Source: Clostridium homopropionicum DSM 5847
Lineage (GTDB): Bacteria; Bacillota; Clostridia; Clostridiales; Clostridiaceae
NCBI RefSeq assembly: GCF_001263795.1
Contig: NZ_LHUR01000022.1
Coordinates: forward strand, 124,001 to 188,000
Direction of reading: 5' to 3'
Length of the DNA: 64,000 nucleotides
The notes under the pieces were generated by a model, which searched no databases, was not told the origin of the DNA, and saw nothing but the letters and a program-made list of their open reading frames with translations. Both the position numbers and the translations under genes were made by a program. Positions 36,624-44,992 of the stretch are shown here, in pieces. Numbering within the stretch: the stretch's first letter is position 1; each line of letters starts with the position of its first letter.

Positions 36624-37391
36624 CTACGTAAATTTTAAATTATAATAATTTTTTATAAAAAAAGAGTAACTAGTTAAATTACTAGTTACCTCACTTAGTC
36701 TCATTTCAAGATTTTTTATAAACTCATAGGTTAAAGGTGCCTTTTCCTTTAATTTTGAATTTTCAGCTTCGTTTAAATAATACATTGCAAAGGTTTCAGC
36801 AAAATACTCTTCTGAATAGTTTACAAAGTATGCTTCATTGCCAAATAAGTTTACAACCTCTTTTCTCCATATAGCTTTATATTCTTCACTAGAAGAAATA
36901 TTGTTAAAAACATAGGCATCAATTGCATGTGCTGTTTCATGTAATTCTAAATTTACAGACCCATGAGCTTCTCCTGGATCACTATAACCTATTCTTGCAA
37001 CTACAGGTTTTCCTCCTGCCCCCGGAACATCATCCCATGTTTTCCCGGTTTCTTCCCAACCTCTAGGTGTAACCCCTTTCAAATATTCGTATTCTTTTAC
37101 TTCTGTAATATTTGTATTAGTTAAAATTATATTTACATTTTTCTTATAGAGTTCTTTTAAAATTAGAGAAGGTATCTTTTCTATTCTTCCAATCATTTTA
37201 TTGACTTCATCAATATTATAATTTTCCTTTGGAAGAATAATTAGATTACTTATATTAAAAGCTTTACTGTTTTGTATAGCTTGTCCATCTTTAATGTTTA
37301 AAGCAGAAGCTCCTGAGGCTTGAAGCGATAGAAACAGCATCATAAAAGTAACAAAAATAACCTTAATTAGCTTATTGTATCTCATTTTCAT
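36624..37391 (-). CDS. Secreted Pro-Pro endopeptidase-like metalloprotease (PPEP/ATLF family)
   Basis: A 255-residue preprotein with a signal peptide (about residues 1-30, cleavage near ASGASA) and an anthrax-lethal-factor-like catalytic domain. GVTPRGWEETGKTWDDVPG, the zinc motif LELHETAHAID (His151, His155) and the third-ligand helix YSEEYFAETFAMYYLNE match C. difficile PPEP-1 (Zmp1) almost position by position. PPEP-1 cuts Pro-Pro bonds in surface adhesins. The ribosome binding site is GGGGGGAAG. Oddly, the reading frame has no stop before its own terminator hairpin (36657-36689): the last ~22 codons lie in or past it. No proline-rich substrate gene is nearby. Confidence 0.87.
   Translation of the reverse strand: MKMRYNKLIKVIFVTFMMLFLSLQASGASALNIKDGQAIQNSKAFNISNLIILPKENYNIDEVNKMIGRIEKIPSLILKELYKKNVNIILTNTNITEVKEYEYLKGVTPRGWEETGKTWDDVPGAGGKPVVARIGYSDPGEAHGSVNLELHETAHAIDAYVFNNISSSEEYKAIWRKEVVNLFGNEAYFVNYSEEYFAETFAMYYLNEAENSKLKEKAPLTYEFIKNLEMRLSEVTSNLTSYSFFIKNYYNLKFT
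36657..36689 (-). terminator. Terminator inside the 3' end of the PPEP-like frame
   Basis: GTAACTAGT / ACTAGTTAC, 9 bp stem with a 6-base loop, followed on the minus strand by TCTTTTTTT. The T-run lies 30 bases before the only in-frame stop (36624-36626), so terminated transcripts should lack a stop codon. Confidence 0.75.
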
Positions 37392-37477
37392 CTTCCCCCC
37401 TGCTAAAAGGCTGTATTTCAGCTAATTAAGATTATATCATAAAATAATTTTTTTATAAGAGGAATCTATACCCTCAT

Positions 37478-38046
37478 TTATTTCATTCCTACCAGTAAGC
37501 ATAAATCCATTGAGACTTCTTTCTTAACTTTGTCATTTCCCCAAAGCTTTTTAACCTTCTCATATGCACGATTATAGAAGTCCTCCCCCATGTCCTCTAT
37601 ACACAATCTAGTTGCTGACCAGGACTTCATATAATCAAATAATTCATTTAAATCCCACTGAATAACCATATCTATACTTGGAGTCTCAATCTTCTTAAAT
37701 GGGAAATCTAAATCTCTATAATGATTCCATAAAATTTTATTTTCCTTTGCCCAATAAGGGTTGATTTTCTCAAATATCTCTTCTTTTATTAACAAATCAA
37801 TATCCTTTTCTACATTAAACCAAGAATAGCCCCAAGCTGCGAATATGCCGTCTTCCTTTAGAACTCTTTTTACTTCTTTCCAAAATTTTTCATGATTGAA
37901 CCAATGAAGTGCTTGAGCCACACAAATTAAATCAAAGGTATTATCCTTAAAATTTGTAGTTTCTGCACGTTGCACGGAATAATCTATCCCCTCATGCTTC
38001 ATTGAATTTGTTATTTGATTCTCACTAATATCTTTTCTTTCTCCAT
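37478..38046 (-). pseudogene. SAM-dependent methyltransferase with internal N-terminal deletion
   Basis: The open part (174 residues from 38002) matches the C-terminal two thirds of class I methyltransferases of the UbiE/Methyltransf_11 type: YSVQRAETTNFKDNTFDLICVAQALHWFNHEKFWKEVKRVLKEDG. The SAM-binding motif I (GxGxG) is missing. Upstream, a good ribosome binding site (GGGGGGG) and ATG at 38046 start a frame of only 11 codons. The homologous frame resumes out of phase at DISENQITNSMKHEG, where Asp would end motif II. About 50-70 codons appear to have been lost. It is almost certainly inactive. Confidence 0.8.
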
Positions 38047-38112
38047 GCTATCCCCCCCAAATTTTATATTTAACTTATGCCTTATATTAAAAAAAGAGGC
38101 AATCAGCCTCTT

Positions 38113-38946
38113 TTAAATATACATTGCAATTGGAAGTATCTCTATTATAGATCCATCACTTTCTAGGAAGTGATTTTCAAACTCATACTTTATTGAACTG
38201 TTATTAAAAATACTCTCTTTTATTTCTTTAAAATCCTCTTCATGTAGTAGATCTAAGCAAGTCTTTATAGCGAAATCCTTATTATACTCAGTGGCTTTGT
38301 TAATATTAACTACCTTACCCATTATAGTTATATTGTTATATAAATCCTCTATATTGTCTTGCACATATTTTAGATGTATTGGAACTATAGCCTTTACATT
38401 GGTATTAAACAAATGATCTGTTATAAGTCTCAAACATCCCGCTTCCTTGCAATCCGTAACCTGACTCTTCAATAAATTTAATATTGGAGTATCCTTAGAA
38501 CCCTCTTTTATTTCTAATGTACTTCTCATTTCCATGTATTTTATAATATCTTCAATTTGTTTTAATTGAGGATTTTTATTTAGTCTACAGCTGATTTCTA
38601 TATAATCATTTTCTTTAATATTTTTAATATCTTCACTAGAAGTAATTTGCTTTAGTATATTTTCTGCCTCTAATATTTGCTTTGTTTCTAAAAAAACTAC
38701 TATTATTTTTGATATTTTCTCCTCAGTCCTCTGCTTAGAAAATTCATCTAATAACTCCAAATTGAAGGTACCTTGCAAATAGCACCCCTTAATTACATTT
38801 GCTAATGGAGTTGATATTCTAATTGCTTGCTGTGACTTTGTGCTTATAGTTTTAATTTGTACAAACTCTTGTATAACAACTGTAAATAAATTATTTAATA
38901 AGTTCTCATTAATATATAAAGGAATAACTGCCTTGTTTTTTAGCAT
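38113..38946 (-). CDS. Uncharacterised cytosolic protein
   Basis: I do not recognise this 277-residue protein with certainty. It has no signal peptide or membrane segment, begins MLKNKAVIPLYINENLLNNLFTVVIQEFVQI and mixes helical and strand segments, with a central CKEAGCLRLI. The N-terminus recalls DUF6414-type proteins, which are small and linked to defence-like or orphan loci, but this is a weak impression. It lies on the same strand as its neighbours, with no clear operon partner. A short AT-rich stem near 38093-38110 follows its stop. Confidence 0.65.
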   Translation of the reverse strand: MLKNKAVIPLYINENLLNNLFTVVIQEFVQIKTISTKSQQAIRISTPLANVIKGCYLQGTFNLELLDEFSKQRTEEKISKIIVVFLETKQILEAENILKQITSSEDIKNIKENDYIEISCRLNKNPQLKQIEDIIKYMEMRSTLEIKEGSKDTPILNLLKSQVTDCKEAGCLRLITDHLFNTNVKAIVPIHLKYVQDNIEDLYNNITIMGKVVNINKATEYNKDFAIKTCLDLLHEEDFKEIKESIFNNSSIKYEFENHFLESDGSIIEILPIAMYI

Positions 38947-39026
38947 CTAAAACAAATCCTCATTTTAAAATACTTTACATTTTAATTTTATAATTGTATT
39001 TTTATTTTTAGAACTTATTAATATTC

Positions 39027-39566
39027 TTATTTAATTTTCTTTATTACTTTTTTGACTAATATATCTCTCACTTCTTTAACTTTTTCCTCTGGAATAGTTA
39101 CATATGCATCTTTTTTACTATTTTTTGTTAAGAACTTTTCATCTATAGTTATTATTAAATTGTCTTTTGACCAACTATATCTATCAATTTGATCCCAGGT
39201 AATTCCTTTAGATCCTACAGCTAGTCCATTTTCACCTATATATTTTTTACTAAGCTGTGAATACATTAAAGATATGTAAAAAGAAGCCCAGAATAATAAT
39301 TGTACTACTAAGTTAAATATATTTTTATTTCTATCTAATGCTTGCTCTGTTGCTAATTTATATTCAATAATGGAAATTCTAAACATATATATAACGGCTA
39401 TTGTAATTACTGATACTCCTATATATTTAGTTATTCCCCTCTTCTTTTCAATTTCAATAAGTTTTTTTCCTATCCTCTTCTTTTTCATCATAGTTGATAC
39501 TGTATTAGTTACTATAAAAGCAATGAAAATTAAATAAATATAATTATAACTTTGAGCCTGAGCCAT
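39027..39566 (-). CDS. Uncharacterised membrane protein with C-terminal soluble domain
   Basis: A 179-residue protein with three likely membrane segments (about residues 8-26, 47-65, 84-103) and a C-terminal soluble domain (about 110-179). That domain includes GLAVGSKGITWDQIDRYSWSKDNLIITID, a PH-like strand pattern reminiscent of DUF5673 or bPH-type domains. These are known as uncharacterised membrane proteins. The start is supported by GGGAGGATAAGGGG-like sequence just upstream. No operon partner is clear. Confidence 0.65.
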   Translation of the reverse strand: MAQAQSYNYIYLIFIAFIVTNTVSTMMKKKRIGKKLIEIEKKRGITKYIGVSVITIAVIYMFRISIIEYKLATEQALDRNKNIFNLVVQLLFWASFYISLMYSQLSKKYIGENGLAVGSKGITWDQIDRYSWSKDNLIITIDEKFLTKNSKKDAYVTIPEEKVKEVRDILVKKVIKKIK

Positions 39567-39652
39567 TTCCCCTTATCCTCCCTTTTGTTTATTTTATCAC
39601 TACATTTTCTTATTATATCTAAATTATATAAGTTTTGTATATAGCTAAGAGT

Positions 39653-40357
39653 TTAAAATTTCTTATTTCTTATGGTATAAAGCTCTTTTGATTCTTTATA
39701 ATATCTATTTAATTTTCTTAAATTTACTATCCAAAGGTATGCAACGAAAGGTATAAATAAGGCTAGTAAAAATGATACCTCTGACATTAAAATGAAATCG
39801 AAAATACCGTGCAATATAGCTGGAACCCTTAAAGATTTTTTAAGGTAATACTCATATTCTTCTCGACTACTCGAAAACTTTGCCAGTGAAAGATAATATC
39901 CCATTGTAACTGCAAAAAGCAAATGAGCTGGCACAGATAAAACACCTCTATATATACCTACATAAGGATTTGCAGTATACCTAAAAACAACATACATTAC
40001 ATTTTCAATTGTCGCAAAGCCTAAGGCAGAATAAGCTGCATAAATTATTCCATCCAGTTTTTCATTAAATTCACGACTTCTAAAGGCAAATCTCAGTACC
40101 ACTTCTCTTTTAAAAAATTCCTCTGTTATTCCAGCTACAATAAAAGCTGTATAGGCAGCACCTAATAAACCATTAAAAATATTGAAAGATGAAAGTATAT
40201 TCTCTACAATACCTGTTGGTATCACAGAAAGAGCACCAAAAATAAACACTTTTATCAATAAGCCTAGTGGCTCTCTGTCATACCTATCCGTTAGATATGC
40301 TGAAAAAGCTAATACAATTCCTGGGACAAGTGCAATAATAAACAATCTTGTATTCAT
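39653..40357 (-). CDS. prsW: PrsW-family intramembrane metalloprotease
   Basis: A 234-residue polytopic membrane protein (about 7 segments). The glutamate motif GITEEFFKREVVLR and the later AHLLFAVTMGYYLS and HGIFDFILM histidines are the conserved PrsW active-site elements. PrsW performs site-1 cleavage of anti-sigma factors such as RsiW; in clostridia it is tied to RsiT/CsfT control of stress sigma factors. No sigma/anti-sigma pair is nearby. A predicted small lipoprotein gene ends 56 bp upstream on the same strand and might share its transcript. Confidence 0.9.
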   Translation of the reverse strand: MNTRLFIIALVPGIVLAFSAYLTDRYDREPLGLLIKVFIFGALSVIPTGIVENILSSFNIFNGLLGAAYTAFIVAGITEEFFKREVVLRFAFRSREFNEKLDGIIYAAYSALGFATIENVMYVVFRYTANPYVGIYRGVLSVPAHLLFAVTMGYYLSLAKFSSSREEYEYYLKKSLRVPAILHGIFDFILMSEVSFLLALFIPFVAYLWIVNLRKLNRYYKESKELYTIRNKKF

Positions 40358-40412
40358 GTGTTTCTCCTTTGTATATTCATTTTATCCTTAGTAAATAGTT
40401 TAACTGAAAAAT

Positions 40413-40550
40413 TTAAATTCTAAAAGTAAATACTGCATCTTCTTTATTTTTAGGTTCTTTTTTAGTCTTAAAGCTGCATGAAGTTAAGTTGACCATAAAA
40501 AATATAATAATGAGAGATACATTTGCAATCTTAATAATTCTTTTAAACAT
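40413..40550 (-). CDS. Small predicted lipoprotein (45 residues)
   Basis: GGAGGCGCTAT precedes an ATG starting a 45-codon frame. The product has a basic N-terminus (MFKRIIKIANVS), a hydrophobic core (LIIIFFMV) and a lipobox L-T-S-C at residues 22-25. Only about 20 charged residues are left after cleavage. It would be a membrane-anchored peptide. It lies just upstream of prsW on the same strand. No homologue is known to me; support comes from the ribosome binding site and complete signal sequence. Confidence 0.6.
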   Translation of the reverse strand: MFKRIIKIANVSLIIIFFMVNLTSCSFKTKKEPKNKEDAVFTFRI

Positions 40551-40607
40551 ATAGCGCCTCCAAAATAATACACTATAGATTATTATTCCCGAAGCTGATT
40601 AAATTAA

Positions 40608-40642
40608 ACAAAGCTCATATAATATTAAAATATTACATGAGC
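40608..40642 (-). terminator. Terminator of the small HTH gene
   Basis: GCTCAT-TAATATT pairs with AATATTA-ATGAGC, with one mismatch, then TTTGTTTAATTT on the minus strand, eight bases past the stop. Confidence 0.75.
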
Positions 40643-40650
40643 CTTGTAAG

Positions 40651-40836
40651 CTAGTTTTTAAACTTTTCTAAGTCAACCTCATAAAACTCAGCTAACTTCT
40701 TTTTCTCTCCATTAGTGGTTGAGATTATTCCTTTTTCCTTGTCTATATACTCGGAAACTGATATATTCAATAAGGCTGCAATATCCTTCTCGCTTTCTCC
40801 ATTTTCAAGTCTAAGATTTTTCAAGTTCTCATTCAT
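40651..40836 (-). CDS. Small helix-turn-helix (XRE-type) protein
   Basis: A 61-residue protein consisting only of a Cro/CI-type helix-turn-helix: LKNLRLENGESEKDIAALLNISVSEYIDKEKGIISTTNGEKKKLAEFYEVDLEKFK. The usual Tyr and Glu positions after the recognition helix are present. It has its own terminator, and the Fe-ADH gene upstream is on the same strand, 62 bp away. The target is unknown. Confidence 0.85.
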   Translation of the reverse strand: MNENLKNLRLENGESEKDIAALLNISVSEYIDKEKGIISTTNGEKKKLAEFYEVDLEKFKN

Positions 40837-40898
40837 AAGCTCACCCCTAACGTTGTTTTAAGTTATTATTTAATACACTGTTAGTATTAGAGTAAAGC

Positions 40899-42005
40899 TT
40901 ATTTATTATTCAATAAACTCTTCTTATACATATTGAGAATGTCTTCCTCTGTTACATCAAAAGGATGATTTTTTAATTTATCTTTATTACTGATCATTGC
41001 TTTTGAATACTCAATTATCTGTTCTTCAGTTACAGAAGTCTCTTTACCAATTAACTCTTCTATATATTTTCCAAATTCATCAATGTTATTGAATTTTAGA
41101 ATAGAAAGTATCTTTTGTTGCTTGTCCATAATTGAGCACAGTTCTAGATATGCTTTTAAAATTAATCCATTTGCTCTTCCATGAGGAATACCGTTAAAAT
41201 ATGTTAATGGATATCCCATTCCATGAGGCAAAGAAGTTCCCGCTTGAGCAATTACAACTCCAGCTATAGTTGAAGCTAGCAATAATTTTTCTCTTATTTC
41301 TGGATTAAAGCTTCTATTTTTTAATGCCTCAAAACATTCGCTAAAAAGAACAAAGCCTTTTTCTGCAAAGGTATCACTTAAAATGTTTGCATTAGCTGAT
41401 AGATAACCTTCAATTAAATGTGATAAAGCATCCACTGCAGTATTTATAGTTACATTATCAGGTGTGCTGTTTAAGTATTTAGCATCTAAGAGAGCTATCT
41501 CTGGGAAAACTTGTTGTCCAAAATTTCTCTTTGTTTTTAATTTATGATCTGTAAAAATTGCATATGGAGTTACTTCTGTTCCTGTTCCAGCAGTAGTAGG
41601 AACTGCAACAATTGGAAGTGATAAAAATTTTGTTTTAGAAAATAAATCTTCTACTGAACAGTCTTTATTTTTCACCAAAACTCCAATAGCCTTAGATGAA
41701 TCAATAGGAGAACCTCCCCCTATTCCAATTATAAAGTCTACCCCTTCTTTTCTTCCTATTGTACTTGCCTTTTCAACAGTTTCTAAAGATGGATTTTCTT
41801 CTACTTCATCAAAAATACAATAGCTTATATTGTGCTTATTTAAAGCTTTAGTTACATCCTCTAAAGATCCATTTTTCTTTGAAGAACTTTTCCCAGTTAT
41901 TATAAAAGCCTTAGTACCAAGCTTAGTAAAAAGTTCCGACCTATTTATTACCACATTCTCACCAAGCAATACCTTAGTTGGCATATAATATTGAAATTCT
42001 GACAT
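40899..42005 (-). CDS. Iron-containing alcohol dehydrogenase
   Basis: A 368-residue type III alcohol dehydrogenase. The nucleotide site IGIGGGSPIDSSKAIG and AVPTTAGTGTEVTPYAIF are typical. The metal-binding residues fall in DALSHLIEGYLS and in LPHGMGYPLTYFNGIPHGRANGL. GGGGAGGAGAGG precedes the ATG. The substrate cannot be told. It differs in sequence from the second Fe-ADH at 54342-55451, which belongs to the aldolase operon. Confidence 0.93.
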   Translation of the reverse strand: MSEFQYYMPTKVLLGENVVINRSELFTKLGTKAFIITGKSSSKKNGSLEDVTKALNKHNISYCIFDEVEENPSLETVEKASTIGRKEGVDFIIGIGGGSPIDSSKAIGVLVKNKDCSVEDLFSKTKFLSLPIVAVPTTAGTGTEVTPYAIFTDHKLKTKRNFGQQVFPEIALLDAKYLNSTPDNVTINTAVDALSHLIEGYLSANANILSDTFAEKGFVLFSECFEALKNRSFNPEIREKLLLASTIAGVVIAQAGTSLPHGMGYPLTYFNGIPHGRANGLILKAYLELCSIMDKQQKILSILKFNNIDEFGKYIEELIGKETSVTEEQIIEYSKAMISNKDKLKNHPFDVTEEDILNMYKKSLLNNK

Positions 42006-42219
42006 CGTATCCTCTCCTCCCCATTTGTTCTAATATAACAATTATACCAAATTACATATATGCTTGTTGACCAAATTTTCGTATTATTTTTGTCTAATAG
42101 AAACATACTTTCCTAAGAGTTATGAATAAAATAACCTATTAGAAAAATCATATTATTAGTAAAATTCTTTATTATATCAACTTTATTTTATATTTAGATC
42201 TTAGGAGTTGAGCTTACCT

Positions 42220-42915
42220 ATGTTAAAAAGCTTTAAAATAAAAAATCCTCAAAGGGCTATATTTTTTGCTTCTATGGCAGCCATATATTTTTTATTTATC
42301 TTTTTTGATCTCTATTATTTCAATACTGGGAATTCATACTCCATTACCTTAAAGTATTCCAGTATAATTGTTTTTTTTATTCTTTCTCTAAGTATAGGTG
42401 AGAATGGTATAAGTAAAAAAGATACCTTACTTCTTCAACTGGCTCTTTTCTTTACTCTTTGTGCTGACACCTGTCTATTGATTTTAAATAATTTTTTTAT
42501 TGGGGTCTCTTTCTTTTGCATAGTTCAATTTTTATATATTCTAAGACACTCCAAAAGCTTAAACATAAGCAAAGTGCTTATTTCACTATGCTTAATTATA
42601 TTTCTTCCTATATGTACCATTAAATTATTTCCATTATATATTGATATAAGACTTCTTACTATTTCAACTATATACCTTATATTGCTCGTAAACAGTTTGC
42701 TTGTGGCAGTTAACTTTAATCAAATTGTAGCTCTTGCTATGACTTTATTTTTCTTCTGTGATATTAATGTAGGTATATCCCATATACTTTCCATTTATCC
42801 AGTGTATTTATGGAATATACCCTTAAGCTTTTTAACTAGCTTTCTAGTATGGATTTTTTATTTTCCTTCCCAGCTTTTACTTGCATTGAGTGGTTTTAAA
42901 AAGTATTTCCATTGA
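42220..42915 (+). CDS. YhhN-like membrane protein
   Basis: A 231-residue protein of about eight membrane segments. LFFTLCADTCLLI and FFIGVSFFCIVQFLYILRHSK resemble the conserved acidic and G-x-x-x-F...H signatures of YhhN/lysoplasmalogenase-like proteins, although the match is weak. An ATG at 42220 follows TTAGGAG; the TTG at 42208 overlaps that site. Its stop abuts the stop of the convergent DsrE-like gene with no gap. Confidence 0.6.
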   Translation: MLKSFKIKNPQRAIFFASMAAIYFLFIFFDLYYFNTGNSYSITLKYSSIIVFFILSLSIGENGISKKDTLLLQLALFFTLCADTCLLILNNFFIGVSFFCIVQFLYILRHSKSLNISKVLISLCLIIFLPICTIKLFPLYIDIRLLTISTIYLILLVNSLLVAVNFNQIVALAMTLFFFCDINVGISHILSIYPVYLWNIPLSFLTSFLVWIFYFPSQLLLALSGFKKYFH

Positions 42916-43410
42916 TTATACAAAAAGCTGCATATCTGATTGCAATGCGTCCTTTAGATATTCTGTTGCAGTAATAATTTCAAGCTCAGGTATGAATTCT
43001 TCTTTTTTAAAGCCCATAACCTCTACGGACATTTTGCAGCCGTAAAATTTAACTCCTTTTTTTATAGCTCCCTTTAAAAAGTCTATTAAACTCGGCGCAT
43101 CAGCGTCCTTCATCATCTCTTGAAGCATAGCCTTCCCAACCCCTGCCATATTCATTTTGGATAATGGCAATTCTTCAGGTCCTTTAGGTGTCACCATATC
43201 AAACATCTTTTCATAGGCTGTTTTATCTTCAAGGCTCATTTTTTCAGGATCTCTCACTAAGAACAAGCCCCAAAATGCACAAAATATAGTTACCTCTACC
43301 CCCATCTCCTTAGCTGCATTTGCTATGGTCAAAGCAGCAAGAGCTTTATCATATTCTCCACTGAAAAGAAGTAAATTTATTTTTTTATTTTTATAATTGT
43401 TTTCCACCAA
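42916..43410 (-). CDS. DsrE/DsrF-like family protein
   Basis: A 164-residue protein of the DsrE-like (DrsE/peroxiredoxin-associated) family: KINLLLFSGEYDKALAALTIANAAKEMGVEVTIFCAFWGLFLVRDP, a long insert, then FYGCKMSVEVMGFKKEEFIPELEIITATEYL with the Cys in the usual persulfide-site position. Such proteins take part in sulfur relay or are adjacent to tRNA-thiolation and rhodanese genes, but none is close here. The start has AGGAGGTAAAG upstream. Confidence 0.85.
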   Translation of the reverse strand: MVENNYKNKKINLLLFSGEYDKALAALTIANAAKEMGVEVTIFCAFWGLFLVRDPEKMSLEDKTAYEKMFDMVTPKGPEELPLSKMNMAGVGKAMLQEMMKDADAPSLIDFLKGAIKKGVKFYGCKMSVEVMGFKKEEFIPELEIITATEYLKDALQSDMQLFV

Positions 43411-43475
43411 ACTTTACCTCCTAAAAATAATTATTATAGCTTTAGTGTAGGTAAAAAAATGATTACTATTCATGC

Positions 43476-44840
43476 CTAAATTATTAAAAATCCTAAAATA
43501 AATGTGGCAAACACTCCCACAGCCACAGGTATTAGATTCCTTCTAGCAATTTCAAAAGAATCTACCTGACAAATAGCTGCAACAGGAGCAACACTCCAAG
43601 GAATTACGGTTCCTCCTCCTATCCATATGGTAATTATCTGGCCAAAGGCCGCTAACTTTTCTACGCTTAAGTGTGCTGAATTACCAAAGGTATTTGCTAA
43701 AGTTCCTACAAGAGGAAGCCCACCAAAACCTGAACCGCTAATGCCAAGCATTGTACTAATAATCCCCTGAATTGTTACTACTGCAAATTTTGATATAGGT
43801 ATTTTGTTTGATACATATAATACAATATCTGTAAGAATTCCTGTGGCATTTTCTCCTAATATCTCCTTTGCTGTAGCTTCACTTCCCAAAAAGAAAAATG
43901 CTCCTATTAGGATTATTGGTGCAAATACCTTTATACCAAATACAAAACCTTCTTTTACTAGATTAGCCATGTAGCTTAAAGCTTCAAGGAATGTGTTTTT
44001 AGCTAAAGAAGCTATTAATAAAATTAAAATAGCTGTTCCTCCAATTAAAGATGTGGCATCGTCTCCCTTTAGTTTAAATAAAAACATACCCAATATATCT
44101 GTAATAAAAAGTATTATTACCAATTTAGACACAATTTTTGCTTTCGAATTAAACACTGTGTTTCGTGTTTCAGCAATTTCTTTATAACTATTATCCATGA
44201 TTTCTTTTCTATATTTTTTCATTAGAATAAAAGCTGTTACAATAGCAGAAAAACACATAGTTCCCCAAAATGGCAGACTTGCTTTTACTATTGTAAGAGT
44301 ATCTTCTACTCCTGCTGTCTTAGCGGTTATTGATGGAGATCCTTGAATTACAAAATCACTGGATAAGGCTGCACCTTTACCAAATAGGCATAGTACAGAG
44401 GCAATCCATATTCTTGGAAGCCCAGCCCTGATAGCTGCTGGTACCATTATGCTGCCCATAAATACTACAGCAGGCGTTGGCCATAGAAACCAAGAGGTTA
44501 TTGTCATAGTTATGCCTAAAATAAAAAAAGCTAAGGTCTTGCTTTTAATTAATTTTGTTATTGGAGCAATCATAATTTCGTCTACCCCAATATCACTAAG
44601 AGATTTTGACATAGCGTTTATAAGTGAAATTATAATAATTGTATCTATAAACTCTTTTCCCGAAACAGTTATTCCCTTGTAAATTACTATAAGAGACTTA
44701 ATTGGATTTAAAGTAATTATAAACCCAATAATACCCAAACCTAAAATGCATAGTATTGTAATATCTTGTTTCATGCTAATAGCAATAATAATAAGTATGA
44801 TTATAAACAAATACATATAGTGTACTAGCGTTAATTCCAA
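43476..44840 (-). CDS. Ion-transporter-superfamily permease (organic anion, substrate unknown)
   Basis: A polytopic protein of about 12 segments with two-fold repeat character. FLWPTPAVVFMGSIMVPAAIRAGLP in the first half and ISGSGFGGLPLVGTLANTFG plus GGGTVIPWSVAPVAAI in the second look like the re-entrant motifs of GntP/CitMHS/DcuC-type carriers. A specific family was not decided. The upstream GTG at 44882 has no ribosome binding site. AAGGAG lies 12 bases before a TTG at 44840, giving an N-terminus (M)ELTLVHYMY, which I prefer. Confidence 0.7.
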   Translation of the reverse strand: MELTLVHYMYLFIIILIIIAISMKQDITILCILGLGIIGFIITLNPIKSLIVIYKGITVSGKEFIDTIIIISLINAMSKSLSDIGVDEIMIAPITKLIKSKTLAFFILGITMTITSWFLWPTPAVVFMGSIMVPAAIRAGLPRIWIASVLCLFGKGAALSSDFVIQGSPSITAKTAGVEDTLTIVKASLPFWGTMCFSAIVTAFILMKKYRKEIMDNSYKEIAETRNTVFNSKAKIVSKLVIILFITDILGMFLFKLKGDDATSLIGGTAILILLIASLAKNTFLEALSYMANLVKEGFVFGIKVFAPIILIGAFFFLGSEATAKEILGENATGILTDIVLYVSNKIPISKFAVVTIQGIISTMLGISGSGFGGLPLVGTLANTFGNSAHLSVEKLAAFGQIITIWIGGGTVIPWSVAPVAAICQVDSFEIARRNLIPVAVGVFATFILGFLII

Positions 44841-44992
44841 AATAATTATATTCTCCTTGTGGTTTATATCATTTAACTTCACCTATTATGCTTTGTAGAT
44901 TAGAAATAGTTTATTCAATGGGAATTTATATTTTTTATTGTTATATATTTATTATTGGGCATAATAAATTTAGTTTCACTTGGAGGATTACC

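Noticed and set aside
36624-37391. Anthrax lethal-factor toxin
   Set aside because: The fold is shared, but the sequence around HETAHAID and the size fit secreted Pro-Pro endopeptidases, without toxin translocation domains.
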